From: Paenalicyclobacillus mengziensis
GTDB lineage: Bacteria > Bacillota > Bacilli > Alicyclobacillales > Alicyclobacillaceae
DNA length: 64,000 nucleotides
Assembly: GCF_017298635.1 (NCBI RefSeq)
Contig: NZ_CP071182.1
Span: 3,076,001-3,140,000 of the forward strand
Direction: 5' to 3'
The notes beneath the pieces were generated by a model that saw nothing but the letters and a program-made list of their open reading frames with translations, was not told where the DNA came from and ran no database searches. Shown here piece after piece: positions 43,456 through 52,908 of the stretch. How positions within the stretch are numbered: position 1 is the stretch's first letter; each line of letters begins with the position of its first letter. The translations under genes and the position numbers were made by a program.

Positions 43456-44634
43456 TCAGTGACCAAGCCCCAGAGCTGCCAACATGCTTGTGCCGATGGG
43501 CGGCGGGTCCACCCCAAAGAAGTCGGCGACCGTCGCGCCGATGTCCGCAAATGTGCTGCGCTGACCGACATCAATCGCGGAAGTTAAGCTCGGTGTGAAA
43601 AGTAGCACTGGAACCAACTCCCGCGTATGATCCGTTCCGGGAACTGTCGGGTCACAACCATGGTCAGCCGTGATACAAAGCAGGTCATCAGCGTCAAGAC
43701 GCTGCATGATTTCTGGCAGCCTGCGGTCAAAAGCTTCCACAGCCCGGGCGAATCCGACTGGGTCATTGCGATGTCCATAAAGCGCGTCAAAATCCACCAG
43801 ATTCACGTAAATGACGCCATTGTCGTTTTTGTCCATCGTTTCAATGAGTTTATCGACCCCATCCTCGTTTCCATCCGTGTGTACAGCTTCCGTGATACCT
43901 TCTCCGCCATAGATGTCATAAATTTTGCCGATACCGCAAACAGGATACCCCGCTTTCGCAATCCGGGTCAGCACGGTTTCGCCAAAGGCGAGCGAAAAGT
44001 CCTTGCGGTTTCCGGTGCGCTTGTAATGTCCTGCCGATCCGATAAACGGACGCGCAATCACACGGCCCACTCCATCAGGTCCTGTCAAAATACTCCTTGC
44101 ATAGCGACACCAGTCATAGAGTGTTTCAAGCGGGACGACATCTTCATGTGCAGCAATCTGAAACACACTATCAGCCGAGGTATAGACAATAGGACGTCCC
44201 GTCGCTTCATGCTCCGGGCCCAATTCTTCGATGATAACGGTACCAGAAGCCGGTTTATTGCCGAGCACCTGTTTGTTCGTGTATTGCTCAAACAGTTCGA
44301 TGATGTGCGGCGGAAATCCGTCTGGGTACACCGGCATTGGTTTATCAAGGACAACACCTACAAACTCCCAGTGTCCGTTGGTCGTGTCTTTTCCGAACGA
44401 GCGCTCACGCATCTTCCCGTAAGCACCGCGAACGTTATTACAGGATACGCCGGAAATCGGCTCGATACAGCCGAGTCCGAGGGAAGCGAGATTGGGTGCC
44501 TGCAAACCATTTACAGCTGCAGCGATGTGCGCGATGGTATTGCTCGCCTCGTCGGCCTGTCCGTAACGGCTGGCATCAGGCGCAGCCCCGATACCGACAC
44601 TGTCAAGAACAATCCAAATGAATCGTTTACTCAC
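43456..44634 (-). CDS. deoB: Phosphopentomutase
   Basis: 392 aa (family 394) from a GTG at 44634 with AAAGGTGG six bases upstream. Alkaline-phosphatase-superfamily metalloenzyme: WIVLDSVGIGAAPDA, GKDTTNGHWEF (phosphorylated Thr), and CITADHGCDPTVPGTDHTRE. It interconverts ribose-1-phosphate and ribose-5-phosphate. Its usual partner, purine nucleoside phosphorylase, is absent here, so pentose phosphate must come from enzymes encoded elsewhere. It follows xerD after a terminator. Confidence 0.95.
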   Translation of the reverse strand: MSKRFIWIVLDSVGIGAAPDASRYGQADEASNTIAHIAAAVNGLQAPNLASLGLGCIEPISGVSCNNVRGAYGKMRERSFGKDTTNGHWEFVGVVLDKPMPVYPDGFPPHIIELFEQYTNKQVLGNKPASGTVIIEELGPEHEATGRPIVYTSADSVFQIAAHEDVVPLETLYDWCRYARSILTGPDGVGRVIARPFIGSAGHYKRTGNRKDFSLAFGETVLTRIAKAGYPVCGIGKIYDIYGGEGITEAVHTDGNEDGVDKLIETMDKNDNGVIYVNLVDFDALYGHRNDPVGFARAVEAFDRRLPEIMQRLDADDLLCITADHGCDPTVPGTDHTRELVPVLLFTPSLTSAIDVGQRSTFADIGATVADFFGVDPPPIGTSMLAALGLGH

Positions 44635-44667
44635 GCTTATCCACCTTTCACGCGGTGAATCTGTCAC

Positions 44668-44717
44668 AAAAGGACCCATCGCAGGGACGCCGTTTAAACG
44701 TCTCCCTGATGGGTTCC
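44668..44717 (-). terminator. Rho-independent terminator after xerD
   Basis: Long imperfect stem: GGACCCATC (44672-44680) pairs with GATGGGTTCC (44708-44717), with an inner AGGGACG/CGTCTCCCT pair. TTTTGTG follows on the minus strand. It lies 44 bp past the xerD stop and before deoB. Confidence 0.82.
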
Positions 44718-44760
44718 CTAGCACATAGTCTGTCGCAAACAAGGAGCGGCAATCCCGAAC

Positions 44761-45642
44761 TTAAGCACGCGGGTGTGCAGAAACGTACGCTTCTTTGAGT
44801 CGTGTTCTCGTGACGTGCGTATAAATCTGTGTCGTTGAAATGTCCGCATGTCCTAGCATTTCTTGAACAGCGCGTAAATCAGCGCCTCGTTCGAGCAAAT
44901 GTGTTGCAAATGAATGGCGTAACGTGTGCGGCGTGATATCCGTTACGATGCCCGAAGCATGAGCATACTTTTTCAGGAGTTTCCAAAATCCCTGACGTGA
45001 CATTTGGTCTCCCAGGTGATTGAGGAAAACGGCCCGTGATACTTTTGCCCGGGTCAACTGTGGCCTGCCCCAATTTATGTAGTGTAACAATGCCTGCTGC
45101 GCTATCTCACCAAATGGAATAATTCGTTCCTTGCTGCCCTTCCCCATACATCGTAGAAAGCCTGCTGCCAGGTTGAGGTCGTCCAATTGGATGGAGATGA
45201 GTTCACTGACTCGGATACCCGTCGCATAGAGCAGCTCAAGCATTGCCTTGTCGCGTGATCCCGCTGCAGTCATACTGTCTGGGGCTTCCAGCAAACGCTC
45301 GACTTCCCCAACCGTGAGGACTTTCGGCAGCCGCTTTTCCACCTTCGGCGTTTCAACGTTGACCGTCGGATCCGCCTCAATAATCTCTTCCCGAACTAGA
45401 AAGTGATAAAAGGAACGAATGCTCGCAAGGTTTCTGGAAACCGTCGTGTTTGCGCGCCCCAACTTACGAAGATATGCGAGGTAGGAAATAACCTGGACTT
45501 GGCGAACGGTTACTGCCGGAACCTCTGGTCCAAGATAACGAAAGAAGCTTTCAAGATCGCGACGATAAGAGTCCAGCGTATTGAGTGACAAACCCCGCTC
45601 GACTGCTAGGTACTCAACAAATGGTTCAATCCGTTGCTCCAT
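44761..45642 (-). CDS. xerD: Site-specific tyrosine recombinase XerD
   Basis: 293 aa from the ATG at 45642 with GAAGGGG six bases upstream. SAM-like N-terminal core-binding domain and a catalytic domain with Arg in TGIRVSELI, HTLRHSF, HADISTTQIYTHV (R-K-H-R-H-Y set). It resolves chromosome dimers at dif with XerC/CodV. Position between yqzK and deoB as in B. subtilis favours XerD over an element integrase. Confidence 0.94.
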   Translation of the reverse strand: MEQRIEPFVEYLAVERGLSLNTLDSYRRDLESFFRYLGPEVPAVTVRQVQVISYLAYLRKLGRANTTVSRNLASIRSFYHFLVREEIIEADPTVNVETPKVEKRLPKVLTVGEVERLLEAPDSMTAAGSRDKAMLELLYATGIRVSELISIQLDDLNLAAGFLRCMGKGSKERIIPFGEIAQQALLHYINWGRPQLTRAKVSRAVFLNHLGDQMSRQGFWKLLKKYAHASGIVTDITPHTLRHSFATHLLERGADLRAVQEMLGHADISTTQIYTHVTRTRLKEAYVSAHPRA

Positions 45643-45812
45643 AACCGTCCCCTTCACACTTCAAAAACTCACCGATCGAGGATCAATCGAACCTGACTGA
45701 ATCAGGCACACTTATCCATCTGTCTGCTCTCGTATTCAACACGTACAGACAATCTCCTGCATCAAGATTCGACGTCGAGTGTGACCATGACATGAATCTC
45801 TGCCGATTCAGC

Positions 45813-46076
45813 TCATCTCGGCGCGTATAATATCATCTGTTGCACTTGATGCACGAACACGAGCGCGGTTTTTTCTAGCCAATTGTGCTGTGGGATTGCC
45901 GTCTGTGGTCCATTTGAAGATGATACTGCTTGAAACGGTGGACTTGGCGGTGCAAATGGATCCCTTGCTGGCTCGAGTCGTAACATTCGCGCTGTCCCAA
46001 GAATGAGCCATGCGACCATGACCACGATGGCGACTCGACGGATGAGACGGAGAAATTCAAAGAACGGTGTCTCCAT
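45813..46076 (-). CDS. YqzK-like (DUF4227) small membrane protein
   Basis: 87 aa from the ATG at 46076. One membrane segment near the start (RRVAIVVMVAWLILGTARML), then a Pro/Ser-rich stretch and a C-terminal helix (EKTALVFVHQVQQMI). The position upstream of xerD is that of B. subtilis yqzK, whose function is unknown. Sequence similarity itself is weak by eye. The XerD gene follows after 170 bp. Confidence 0.65.
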   Translation of the reverse strand: METPFFEFLRLIRRVAIVVMVAWLILGTARMLRLEPARDPFAPPSPPFQAVSSSNGPQTAIPQHNWLEKTALVFVHQVQQMILYAPR

Positions 46077-46092
46077 TTTTCTCCCCACGGTT

Positions 46093-46425
46093 CTACCCCT
46101 TTCCGGCCTTTTTCATCAATTCGAGGATGGCGTCGAGCGAATCCGCCTGAATTGGGTCTTCTAGCGCTGCGATGTTGCGCGATTCGTGTCCGCAACGTTC
46201 ACAGCGATGGATGATTTGATATCCCTTCTGTGGATGGTACAGGACGCCAACGGGAACCATGATGCCGCCGCAATTTGCTGCCCTGTCTCCGGGATACACG
46301 TCAAGGTGGACTGAGTGCAGGCACTTGGGACAGTGGTTTCGGCAGGTTTTTGCGGCTGGAAGCACCTCTGCTCCACAGTGGATGCAGTAAAACGACTCGT
46401 TTTTGTCAGTAAAGCGACGTCCCAT
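46093..46425 (-). CDS. RNHCP domain protein
   Basis: 110 aa from the ATG at 46425 with AAGGAGA eight bases upstream. N-terminal FYCIHCGAEV zinc ribbon, then RNHCPKCLHSVHLD, the signature that names the RNHCP family, and a second CERCGHESRN knuckle. Probably a zinc-dependent RNA- or protein-binding module; function unknown. It lies between spoIIM and yqzK, where B. subtilis has fur. Confidence 0.9.
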   Translation of the reverse strand: MGRRFTDKNESFYCIHCGAEVLPAAKTCRNHCPKCLHSVHLDVYPGDRAANCGGIMVPVGVLYHPQKGYQIIHRCERCGHESRNIAALEDPIQADSLDAILELMKKAGKG

Positions 46426-46487
46426 GGGTTCCGTCTCCTTGTGGAGGACATTGACTTCGTTTGATTTGCGAAGGTTACATCGATAAA

Positions 46488-47144
46488 TCACGAACCAAGT
46501 ATTGCGGCCAGGATAGATGGAGCCACGTATGCCTGATACAGTGCAGCTAAAAATGCCCCACTAGTACAAAGCAGCATGACGCCGGTGTAGCGAATCAAAA
46601 CGCCCGGAAGCTCGTTAAACGAAAATGCCCGGTGCACAACTGACGACGACAAGCGAACAGCTGTTACACCCGCGAACCAAAGGCACCCGAGCGCGAGAAT
46701 TTGATGAACAAAGATGACTAGACTGGCGACCAACAGACCGTGCCAGCCAAACTCCAAAACGGAGTAGGCGACGCTGAAGCCAATACTAAATGTACGGAAA
46801 AACAAAACCAAAGTGACAAGCGGCAATCCAAGCAGCGAGACCCCGCTTAACCACACGAGTGCGAACAATTTTACTTCCGAAATAGAACGCTGCCACAGTG
46901 TGATACTCGGGTTGACGAGATGATGGTCCCGAACGGCAACCAGAAACTGACTCATGGTTTGCGACAGCACGTTGGTCGTTGCTGGGTTCAGCTGACCAGC
47001 TACGACACCGCCGAAGACGAGCCCGCAGAGCATAACGCCAAGCAGAAACACTCCAGTTGGCAGCGCCTCCCGTTTCCACACGTTGATACGGCCGTACAGC
47101 GGTTGTGCCCACTTGCGTAAGTCAGGCATCGTAGCAAAGTCCAT
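46488..47144 (-). CDS. spoIIM: Stage II sporulation protein M
   Basis: 218 aa from the ATG at 47144. About five membrane segments, including TGVFLLGVMLCGLVFGGVVAG and WHGLLVASLVIFVHQILALGCL. With SpoIID and SpoIIP it forms the DMP peptidoglycan-remodelling complex for engulfment. Neither partner is in this window. AGGTGGAG lies six bases before the ATG. Confidence 0.92.
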   Translation of the reverse strand: MDFATMPDLRKWAQPLYGRINVWKREALPTGVFLLGVMLCGLVFGGVVAGQLNPATTNVLSQTMSQFLVAVRDHHLVNPSITLWQRSISEVKLFALVWLSGVSLLGLPLVTLVLFFRTFSIGFSVAYSVLEFGWHGLLVASLVIFVHQILALGCLWFAGVTAVRLSSSVVHRAFSFNELPGVLIRYTGVMLLCTSGAFLAALYQAYVAPSILAAILGS

Positions 47145-47302
47145 CTCAATCTCCACCTATTCTTGAAAAATCGAGGTTTCGATTGATTCTATGCAACTCT
47201 ATTGGACAATATCACGATAAAGAGATTCGACAAGTTTTACTCGGCAAGAGCGTCCGATTCGGTTCTCGTCCATCGGCAGGGACGAAAGCATCATTACTAG
47301 AT

Positions 47303-48472
47303 TCAAAGAATGATCTTTCCGTAGACACCGCCACCGCCTTCTAGGAACTGAACGTCGCCGGACCGGGACCTGTGGATGAGACCTGCCAATTGTTCTCCCA
47401 CCACAGCTGCCAAGGCATCGACTTGTACTTGGTTGAGCACCACCATTTCTGTTCCAAACTCGTCGAGTAGTCTGGTGAGGGACTTCGGTCCGAGCCCCGG
47501 TACAAATTCGAGCGGGACCTGATAGTGGTAAGGCGGTCGATGTTTGGGGTGTGCAGGGACATCCGTGTCACGAATTTGCAGCAAGCGGTCGTATACACCG
47601 ATGACGCTGCGCGTGCTGCCACACGAACACCCCACAGACTGCACTTCCCAGAATTTGCCGCACTTCGCGCAACGAGACCGATGGTACTTTCCGAGCGCCG
47701 GGTGCAATCCAAAGTTCGCGGCCACAAAACGCCCGCGCTGCCTGTGCAAGGCAAGACCGACTTCTTCAAAGGTCGGTGCATGAACGAAGAGGGCATTGTA
47801 CTCGCGAGCTATTTTTGCCGCGGAGTGGGCGTCCGAGTTCGAGATGAACGTGATGTCTTTGAGTTCACTCAAACAATCTGCCATGTCTGAGTCGGCAGAC
47901 AGCCCGAGTTCAAGCGCATCAACGAGTGTCATGTCGACCATTTCGGTCAGTCGAGACACGCAGTTGCCATAGATGCCTTTGTGCGGAGTAAACGCGTGAT
48001 GGACGATAAACAAACCGCCTCTGCCTGTCGTTTCGTTCTGCAGCGTGTAAGCGTCCGTCCGAGCCCTTTGCGAAGACAAGCTCGGGTTTGTTTGAACCGT
48101 GGTAAGCCAGCCATGAAAATCTGTGGCCGAAGAGAGCGTCGGAAACCAACAACCGAAGTGTGCCGCTCCGCCGGACGGTCCGCCAATTTCCACTTCCGAT
48201 CCGATGAAAACAGTAAGCCCATTTTCAAACTCGTACCCTCCACCTGCCAACTCCCGCAGCCTGCCTTGTGCAACAAGTTCTGTAAGCTCACTCAGTACAT
48301 TTGTGCAGACACCGTCAATTAAGGTGATGATGTCGAGTCCCTTTCTCTCTCTTGCTTCTCGTAAAACCGCTTCTACGGTGAGATTTCGAGCTGCGGCCAT
48401 CTTCACTGGCTGGTCTTTGCTGCGTCCGACGTGAATGTGAAAATCAGCAAAATAACGTGAACCCGGTGTCAT
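47303..48472 (-). CDS. Endonuclease Q family protein (PHP domain)
   Basis: 389 aa from the ATG at 48472. PHP metallo-domain: FADFHIHVGRS, HHAFTPHKG, SNSDAHS. A zinc module (CAKCGKFW...CSCGS) follows at ~275-300 and a helix-hairpin-helix (LEFVPGLGPKSLTRLLDEFG) at ~335. EndoQ enzymes nick 5' of deaminated bases (uracil, hypoxanthine, xanthine) and abasic sites; they are known from Thermococcales and some Bacillus. The equivalent B. subtilis gene is yqxK. The start overlaps the nudF stop by four bases. Confidence 0.9.
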   Translation of the reverse strand: MTPGSRYFADFHIHVGRSKDQPVKMAAARNLTVEAVLREARERKGLDIITLIDGVCTNVLSELTELVAQGRLRELAGGGYEFENGLTVFIGSEVEIGGPSGGAAHFGCWFPTLSSATDFHGWLTTVQTNPSLSSQRARTDAYTLQNETTGRGGLFIVHHAFTPHKGIYGNCVSRLTEMVDMTLVDALELGLSADSDMADCLSELKDITFISNSDAHSAAKIAREYNALFVHAPTFEEVGLALHRQRGRFVAANFGLHPALGKYHRSRCAKCGKFWEVQSVGCSCGSTRSVIGVYDRLLQIRDTDVPAHPKHRPPYHYQVPLEFVPGLGPKSLTRLLDEFGTEMVVLNQVQVDALAAVVGEQLAGLIHRSRSGDVQFLEGGGGVYGKIIL

Positions 48473-49017
48473 CGTTGATTGCCGTGTTGCAGCCACCACT
48501 GAATCCCAATCAGCGTCTTGGCGTCACGGATACTCCCGTCATTTAGCTTCTCCTGCAGTTCGTCACGGCTGTAAGACCGCACCAGTACGAACTCGTCTTC
48601 ATCAAGATTGGTCTCACCAGCAATCAGATCTGTTGCGTAGTATAGGACAATGCGCTCGTCCGCAAATCCTGGACTCGTGTAAAACTCGAAGACGGGATGC
48701 AGTTGTTGTGCCTGATACCCGGTTTCTTCCTCGAGCTCGCGCGTCGCCGAGTCAATGGTGGATTCCCCGGGCTCCAGCTTGCCAGCCGGAAGTTCAAGTA
48801 ACACCTCATCGGGTGCGTACCGGAACTGAGAAACTAACACCAATTCATGCGCTTTCGGCTCCGCTAAGATGGCTACAGCTCCAGGATGTCGGACGACTTC
48901 TCGAACGGATGAACGTCCATTTGGCAAGCGAACGTCACACTCCTCTAGTTGTACCACTTTCCCTTTATAGATCTCCCTGACAGCCAGGGTTACTTCTCTC
49001 AGGTCTTTTTCTAGCAA
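48469..49017 (-). CDS. nudF: ADP-ribose pyrophosphatase (Nudix)
   Basis: 182 aa from a TTG at 49017 with GAGGTG eight bases upstream. Nudix box: GKLEPGESTIDSATRELEEETGY (GX5EX7REUXEEXGU). N-terminal FYKGKVVQLE-like strand typical of ADP-ribose hydrolases. It cleaves ADP-ribose to AMP and ribose-5-phosphate. Coupled to the EndoQ gene by an ATGA overlap. Confidence 0.92.
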   Translation of the reverse strand: MLEKDLREVTLAVREIYKGKVVQLEECDVRLPNGRSSVREVVRHPGAVAILAEPKAHELVLVSQFRYAPDEVLLELPAGKLEPGESTIDSATRELEEETGYQAQQLHPVFEFYTSPGFADERIVLYYATDLIAGETNLDEDEFVLVRSYSRDELQEKLNDGSIRDAKTLIGIQWWLQHGNQR

Positions 49018-49161
49018 CTGTCCATCACCTCACTTTTCTATCCTGACTGAGCGAGTCGCAGCAATCAAGTGTCAACTTTAACAAGTGCGCGTATGGCGCT
49101 GCAAATGGGCAAACGGCAACCAAGAAAGAAAACGGCTCTAATGACGCACCCGTTTCCAATG

Positions 49162-49200
49162 AAAACAAGACCGCGCACAGAAAGTGCGCGACCTTGTTTT
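49162..49200 (-). terminator. Strong terminator after the M20 peptidase gene
   Basis: AAAACAAG (49162-49169) pairs with CTTGTTTT (49193-49200), followed inward by CGCGCAC/GTGCGCG around a 5-base loop. A-rich and T-rich flanks make it usable from either side. It ends the transcript of the 49250-50380 gene. Confidence 0.85.
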
Positions 49201-49249
49201 GGGCGTTTCATAAGATCTCATCCAGTGACCACTCCAGTGTAAACTGCTG

Positions 49250-50380
49250 CTATCTTCCGTACAGTCGACAAAACGCTTCCGTGACTTTCGCTGCACGCAC
49301 AATATCTGACAGTGCAACGTGTTCTGAAGTGGAGTGGATGTCCTCGTAGCCGATGCCGACGTTAAGCGTTGGGATGCCGTTTTGCGTAAAAATGTTGGCG
49401 TCACTGCCACCGCCGCTTTTAACTGCAAAAGGCTGAAGTCCGACACTTTCCATTGCTTTTTCGACGACACGCCGCAAGTGACTGTCTTCACCGAACGAGA
49501 AGCCACTGTACATCTTTTCTTCCCGAAATTGAACGCTACCTCCGAATTCAGACGCTGTCTCCTGAAAGATCTGTTCCATGTTTCGCACCACGGGCCAAAG
49601 CTCTTCCTCATCAAGACCTCGCGCCTCCCCTTGGAGTGTCACTCGGTCGCGAACAACATTGGTGGGTCCTTCCCCAACAAAACTGCCGACGTTTACGGTC
49701 GTGTTGGCGCTCAGTCGGCCGTGCGGCATACGGGACACCGCAGTAGCGGCCATTTTAATCGCACTCACTCCGCGCTCCGGAGCCACGCCCGCATGAGCTG
49801 CCCGTCCGCGAAACTCCGCAGACCACTTCACTTGCGTGGGTCCGGCGACGACGATTGTCCCTAACGAACCAGATGAGTCCAAGCACAAACCCACCTTGCT
49901 GTCGAGAGCGGTACAATCCACCTGACGCGAACCTTGAAGGCCTTGTTCTTCTGCAATGGTAAAGACAATATCGATAGGACAATGCTCATCCACGTGAGAA
50001 GAAGAAAGTACCTTTAGAGCAAGCAAAATCGCTGTAAGCCCCGCCTTGTCGTCTGCGCCTAAAACAGTCGACCCATCACTCCAAACAACGCCTTGTTCGT
50101 CGATCTGGGGCTTGATGCCTGTCCCAGGCACAACCGTATCCATGTGCGAGGTGAGCAGCACGGTGGGCCTAACAGGGTTTCCAGGCATGTGTGCAATCAG
50201 GTTTCCCGTTTCTCCGCCAAGTGCTGTCGAAGCATCGTCGAAGCGGACCGTGCATCCGTAACTCTTGAGAATTTCAGCTAACCGGCGAGCAATTTTTCCT
50301 TCCTGAAAAGACAGGCTGTCGATTTGTACGAGTTCGAGAAACTGAGATTCTGCCTCTTTTGTATTCATCTGAGCTTCCAT
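49250..50380 (-). CDS. M20/M25/M40 family peptidase, PepT-like (YqjE type)
   Basis: 376 aa from the ATG at 50380. Metal-site motifs: LLTSHMDTVVPG, GADDKAGLTA, FTIAEEQGLQGSRQ and a C-terminal IHSTSEH. PepT-like enzymes are zinc tripeptidases; YqjE is the B. subtilis protein encoded next to the propionyl-CoA carboxylase-like yqjD, as here. The start region contains an 18-bp tandem duplication holding the ribosome-binding site, so several ATGs are in frame. Confidence 0.87.
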   Translation of the reverse strand: MEAQMNTKEAESQFLELVQIDSLSFQEGKIARRLAEILKSYGCTVRFDDASTALGGETGNLIAHMPGNPVRPTVLLTSHMDTVVPGTGIKPQIDEQGVVWSDGSTVLGADDKAGLTAILLALKVLSSSHVDEHCPIDIVFTIAEEQGLQGSRQVDCTALDSKVGLCLDSSGSLGTIVVAGPTQVKWSAEFRGRAAHAGVAPERGVSAIKMAATAVSRMPHGRLSANTTVNVGSFVGEGPTNVVRDRVTLQGEARGLDEEELWPVVRNMEQIFQETASEFGGSVQFREEKMYSGFSFGEDSHLRRVVEKAMESVGLQPFAVKSGGGSDANIFTQNGIPTLNVGIGYEDIHSTSEHVALSDIVRAAKVTEAFCRLYGR

Positions 50381-50382
50381 TG

Positions 50383-50418
50383 TGTGCATCTCTCCAGTTG
50401 TGTGCATCTCTCCAGTTG
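50383..50418. repeat. 18-bp perfect tandem duplication over a ribosome-binding site
   Basis: TGTGCATCTCTCCAGTTG is repeated exactly at 50383-50400 and 50401-50418. On the coding (minus) strand each unit contains GGAGAG and ATGCACACA, so it duplicates the ribosome-binding site and an in-frame ATG directly upstream of the peptidase start. Confidence 0.9.
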
Positions 50419-50480
50419 CGTTTTCATATCAACATCTCTATCTCGGCAGCATTCTCTATAGTGCATTCGATTCCACCGTT

Positions 50481-52025
50481 CTATAAGGGAATATTGCCAT
50501 GCTTTTTCTTCGGTCTTGATTCCTGCTTGTTTTTCAGCAATTCAAGCGCTTCAAACAGCTTTTGCCGTGTTTCTCGCGGATCAATCACATCGTCAACCAT
50601 GCCAGCTCCGGCAGCCACATATGGGTTAGCGAATTGCTCACGGTACTGTTCAATCCGTTTCGTCCGCGTTGCCAGCGGATCGGGACTGTCTGAGATCTCT
50701 TTGGCATAAATAATGTTTGCTGCGCCTTCCGGTCCCATCACAGCAATCTCGGAGGCCGGCCAGGCGTACACAAGGTCGGCTCCGATAGCCTTACTATTTA
50801 AGGCGACGTACGCCCCTCCGTATGCCTTGCGGAGGATAACTGTTATTTTGGGTACTGTTGCCTCTGAATAGGCGTAGAGAATCTTTGCCCCATGGCGAAT
50901 AATCCCGCCGTGTTCCTGCTTCACACCAGGGATGAATCCGGTGACATCCTCGAGTGTCAGAAGAGGAATATTGAAAGAGTCGCAAAATCTGATAAACCGG
51001 GCAATTTTGTCTGAAGAATCGATATCAAGGCCACCAGCGAGAAATTTGGGTTGGTTCGCGACGATGCCGAGGGTATGACCGCCGATGCGGCCGAAGCCAA
51101 CAACCGCGTTCCGGGCGAAAAGCGGCTGGACTTCCATAAAGTCTCCGTCGTCGACGAGACGCGTGATGACGTCTTTGACGTCGTAAACCTTGGTTCCGTC
51201 CACAGGCACTACTTCCAGCAGAGATTCATCTGCATCGAACGCATACGAACCCTCCACGTAGGGCGGAGATTCAGTCTGTGAAGACGGAAGATAACCGAGC
51301 AGACGTCGCACTTCTTGAAGAACGTCTTCTTCTGTGGGCCCGATAAAATGAGCGACCCCGCTGATGCTTTCCTGAACTTTTGCACCGCCTAGACCTTCGC
51401 TGGTTATCTTTTCACCCGTTACGGTCTCAATCACTTTCGGACCCGTGATGAACATCTGACTGGTGCCTTCCACCATGAAGATAAAATCTGTGATGGCTGG
51501 GGAGTATACGGCTCCTCCCGCGCAAGGTCCCAGGATGACAGAGATCTGCGGAATGACCCCAGAGTAAATGGAGTTGCGATAAAAAATGTGGCCATAGCCA
51601 TCCAGAGAAACAACGCCTTCTTGAATTCGCGCACCACCGGAGTCGTTGAGTCCAATCACAGGATGCCCGTTTTTGGCTGCGAGATCCATAATCTTGGCGA
51701 TCTTTTCGGCATGCACCTCACCAAGGGCGCCTCCAAACACGGTGAAATCCTGGGCAAACACGTAGACCGTTCGACCACCTACAGTTCCATACCCCGTGAC
51801 AACACCCTCGCCTGGAGCATCCACCTTGTCCATACCAAAATAACGCGTCCGCGTCTCCGAAAATGCATTCAGTTCACGAAAACTATCGTCGTCAAGGAGC
51901 ATTAGGATGCGCTCTCTGGCGGTGTACTTTCCCTTTTCGTGCTGGGCCAGGATCCGTTTGTCTCCTCCCCCCAACTCTACTTTGCGGCGTCTGTCTTGAA
52001 GTTCGTAGAGCTTGTCTTCCATCAT
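50481..52025 (-). CDS. pccB: Acyl-CoA carboxylase carboxyltransferase subunit (propionyl/methylmalonyl type)
   Basis: 514 aa, the usual length. N-half [12 protein letters not shown] and [13 protein letters not shown]-half [22 protein letters not shown] and [11 protein letters not shown], forming the two crotonase-like halves. This group includes propionyl-CoA carboxylase beta and methylmalonyl-CoA decarboxylase alpha subunits. The neighbouring mutase and epimerase domains favour propionyl-CoA to methylmalonyl-CoA. No biotin carboxylase or biotin carrier gene is in the window. The start overlaps the previous stop (ATGATG). Confidence 0.9.
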   Translation of the reverse strand: MMEDKLYELQDRRRKVELGGGDKRILAQHEKGKYTARERILMLLDDDSFRELNAFSETRTRYFGMDKVDAPGEGVVTGYGTVGGRTVYVFAQDFTVFGGALGEVHAEKIAKIMDLAAKNGHPVIGLNDSGGARIQEGVVSLDGYGHIFYRNSIYSGVIPQISVILGPCAGGAVYSPAITDFIFMVEGTSQMFITGPKVIETVTGEKITSEGLGGAKVQESISGVAHFIGPTEEDVLQEVRRLLGYLPSSQTESPPYVEGSYAFDADESLLEVVPVDGTKVYDVKDVITRLVDDGDFMEVQPLFARNAVVGFGRIGGHTLGIVANQPKFLAGGLDIDSSDKIARFIRFCDSFNIPLLTLEDVTGFIPGVKQEHGGIIRHGAKILYAYSEATVPKITVILRKAYGGAYVALNSKAIGADLVYAWPASEIAVMGPEGAANIIYAKEISDSPDPLATRTKRIEQYREQFANPYVAAGAGMVDDVIDPRETRQKLFEALELLKNKQESRPKKKHGNIPL

Positions 52026-52876
52026 GAGGACTTATCGTCTCCTCTCACTGACGTATGTTGACAGAACTCAGTCAGCACACCAGATGTTGTCTTTGGATGT
52101 AGAAACGCAATCAACTTACCTTGCCCGCCTGAGCGCGGCGTCTCGTCAATCAGGCGATAACCAAGAGATTTTGCGTGCGCGATTGCGCCTTCGACACTGT
52201 CCACAGCGTAAGCAATGTGATGCAAACCAGGCCCTCTTGCGGCTAAAAACTTAGCGATGGGACTGTCTTCACGAGTTGGTTCAAGGAGCTCAATCTGGAC
52301 GGTTCCGACAGGGAGGAAGATCGTCTTGACACCCTGGTCCTGAATCACCTCTTCATGAGTGACTGAAAACCCCAAACCTTGGGTGTAAAACGGTACCGCG
52401 GCGGTGGCGTTCGACACAGCGATTCCGATGTGGTCAATGCCCTTGACAAACGGAAAGTCGCCCCCCTCGTCAGGCAGGTCGCGAGTTTGGACGTGACTGC
52501 GAATGAACGCAGCAACCTGTTCAATCCTCGTACCAGGGGTGAAGACCTCAGCAATTCCAGCTGCCTTTAATGGTGCAATGTCCACATCGGGAATGACCCC
52601 GCCTCCAACGAGCAGGATATCGTCGGCCCCTTGCTCCCGAAGCAGCCGGGCGACTTCAGGAAATAGCTCCATGTGAGCCCCGGACAGGCTTGACAACCCA
52701 ATACAGCTGACGTCTTCCTGCAGTGCGGTGGACACAATCTGTGCGGGGGTCTGGCGCAGACCCGTATAAATGACTTCCATGCCTTCGTCACGCAGTCCCT
52801 GCGCAATCACAAGGGCACCCCTGTCATGTCCGTCAAGGCCTGGCTTAGCGACGAGTACGCGAATTGGATAACCCAT
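52022..52876 (-). CDS. Fusion of cobalamin-binding mutase subunit and methylmalonyl-CoA epimerase
   Basis: 284 aa with two domains. Residues 1-~135 are a B12-binding domain ([17 protein letters not shown] with the DxHxxG lower-ligand His, then LSSLSGAHM and [10 protein letters not shown]), equal to the C-terminal part of methylmalonyl-CoA mutase. Residues ~145-275 are a glyoxalase/VOC fold ([27 protein letters not shown]) matching methylmalonyl-CoA epimerase, metal His and Glu included. One protein thus supplies both the cobalamin carrier and the 2S-to-2R epimerisation step. It lies 32 bp after the mutase catalytic subunit. Confidence 0.9.
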   Translation of the reverse strand: MGYPIRVLVAKPGLDGHDRGALVIAQGLRDEGMEVIYTGLRQTPAQIVSTALQEDVSCIGLSSLSGAHMELFPEVARLLREQGADDILLVGGGVIPDVDIAPLKAAGIAEVFTPGTRIEQVAAFIRSHVQTRDLPDEGGDFPFVKGIDHIGIAVSNATAAVPFYTQGLGFSVTHEEVIQDQGVKTIFLPVGTVQIELLEPTREDSPIAKFLAARGPGLHHIAYAVDSVEGAIAHAKSLGYRLIDETPRSGGQGKLIAFLHPKTTSGVLTEFCQHTSVRGDDKSS

Positions 52877-52908
52877 AACTGTCCCTCCAGCCCTTCTGTC
52901 TATGCTCG

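Noticed and set aside
43627-44658. 343-codon open frame on the plus strand opposite deoB
   Set aside because: It is antisense to a well-supported phosphopentomutase, has no recognised motif and no ribosome-binding site, and reflects codon structure of the real gene.
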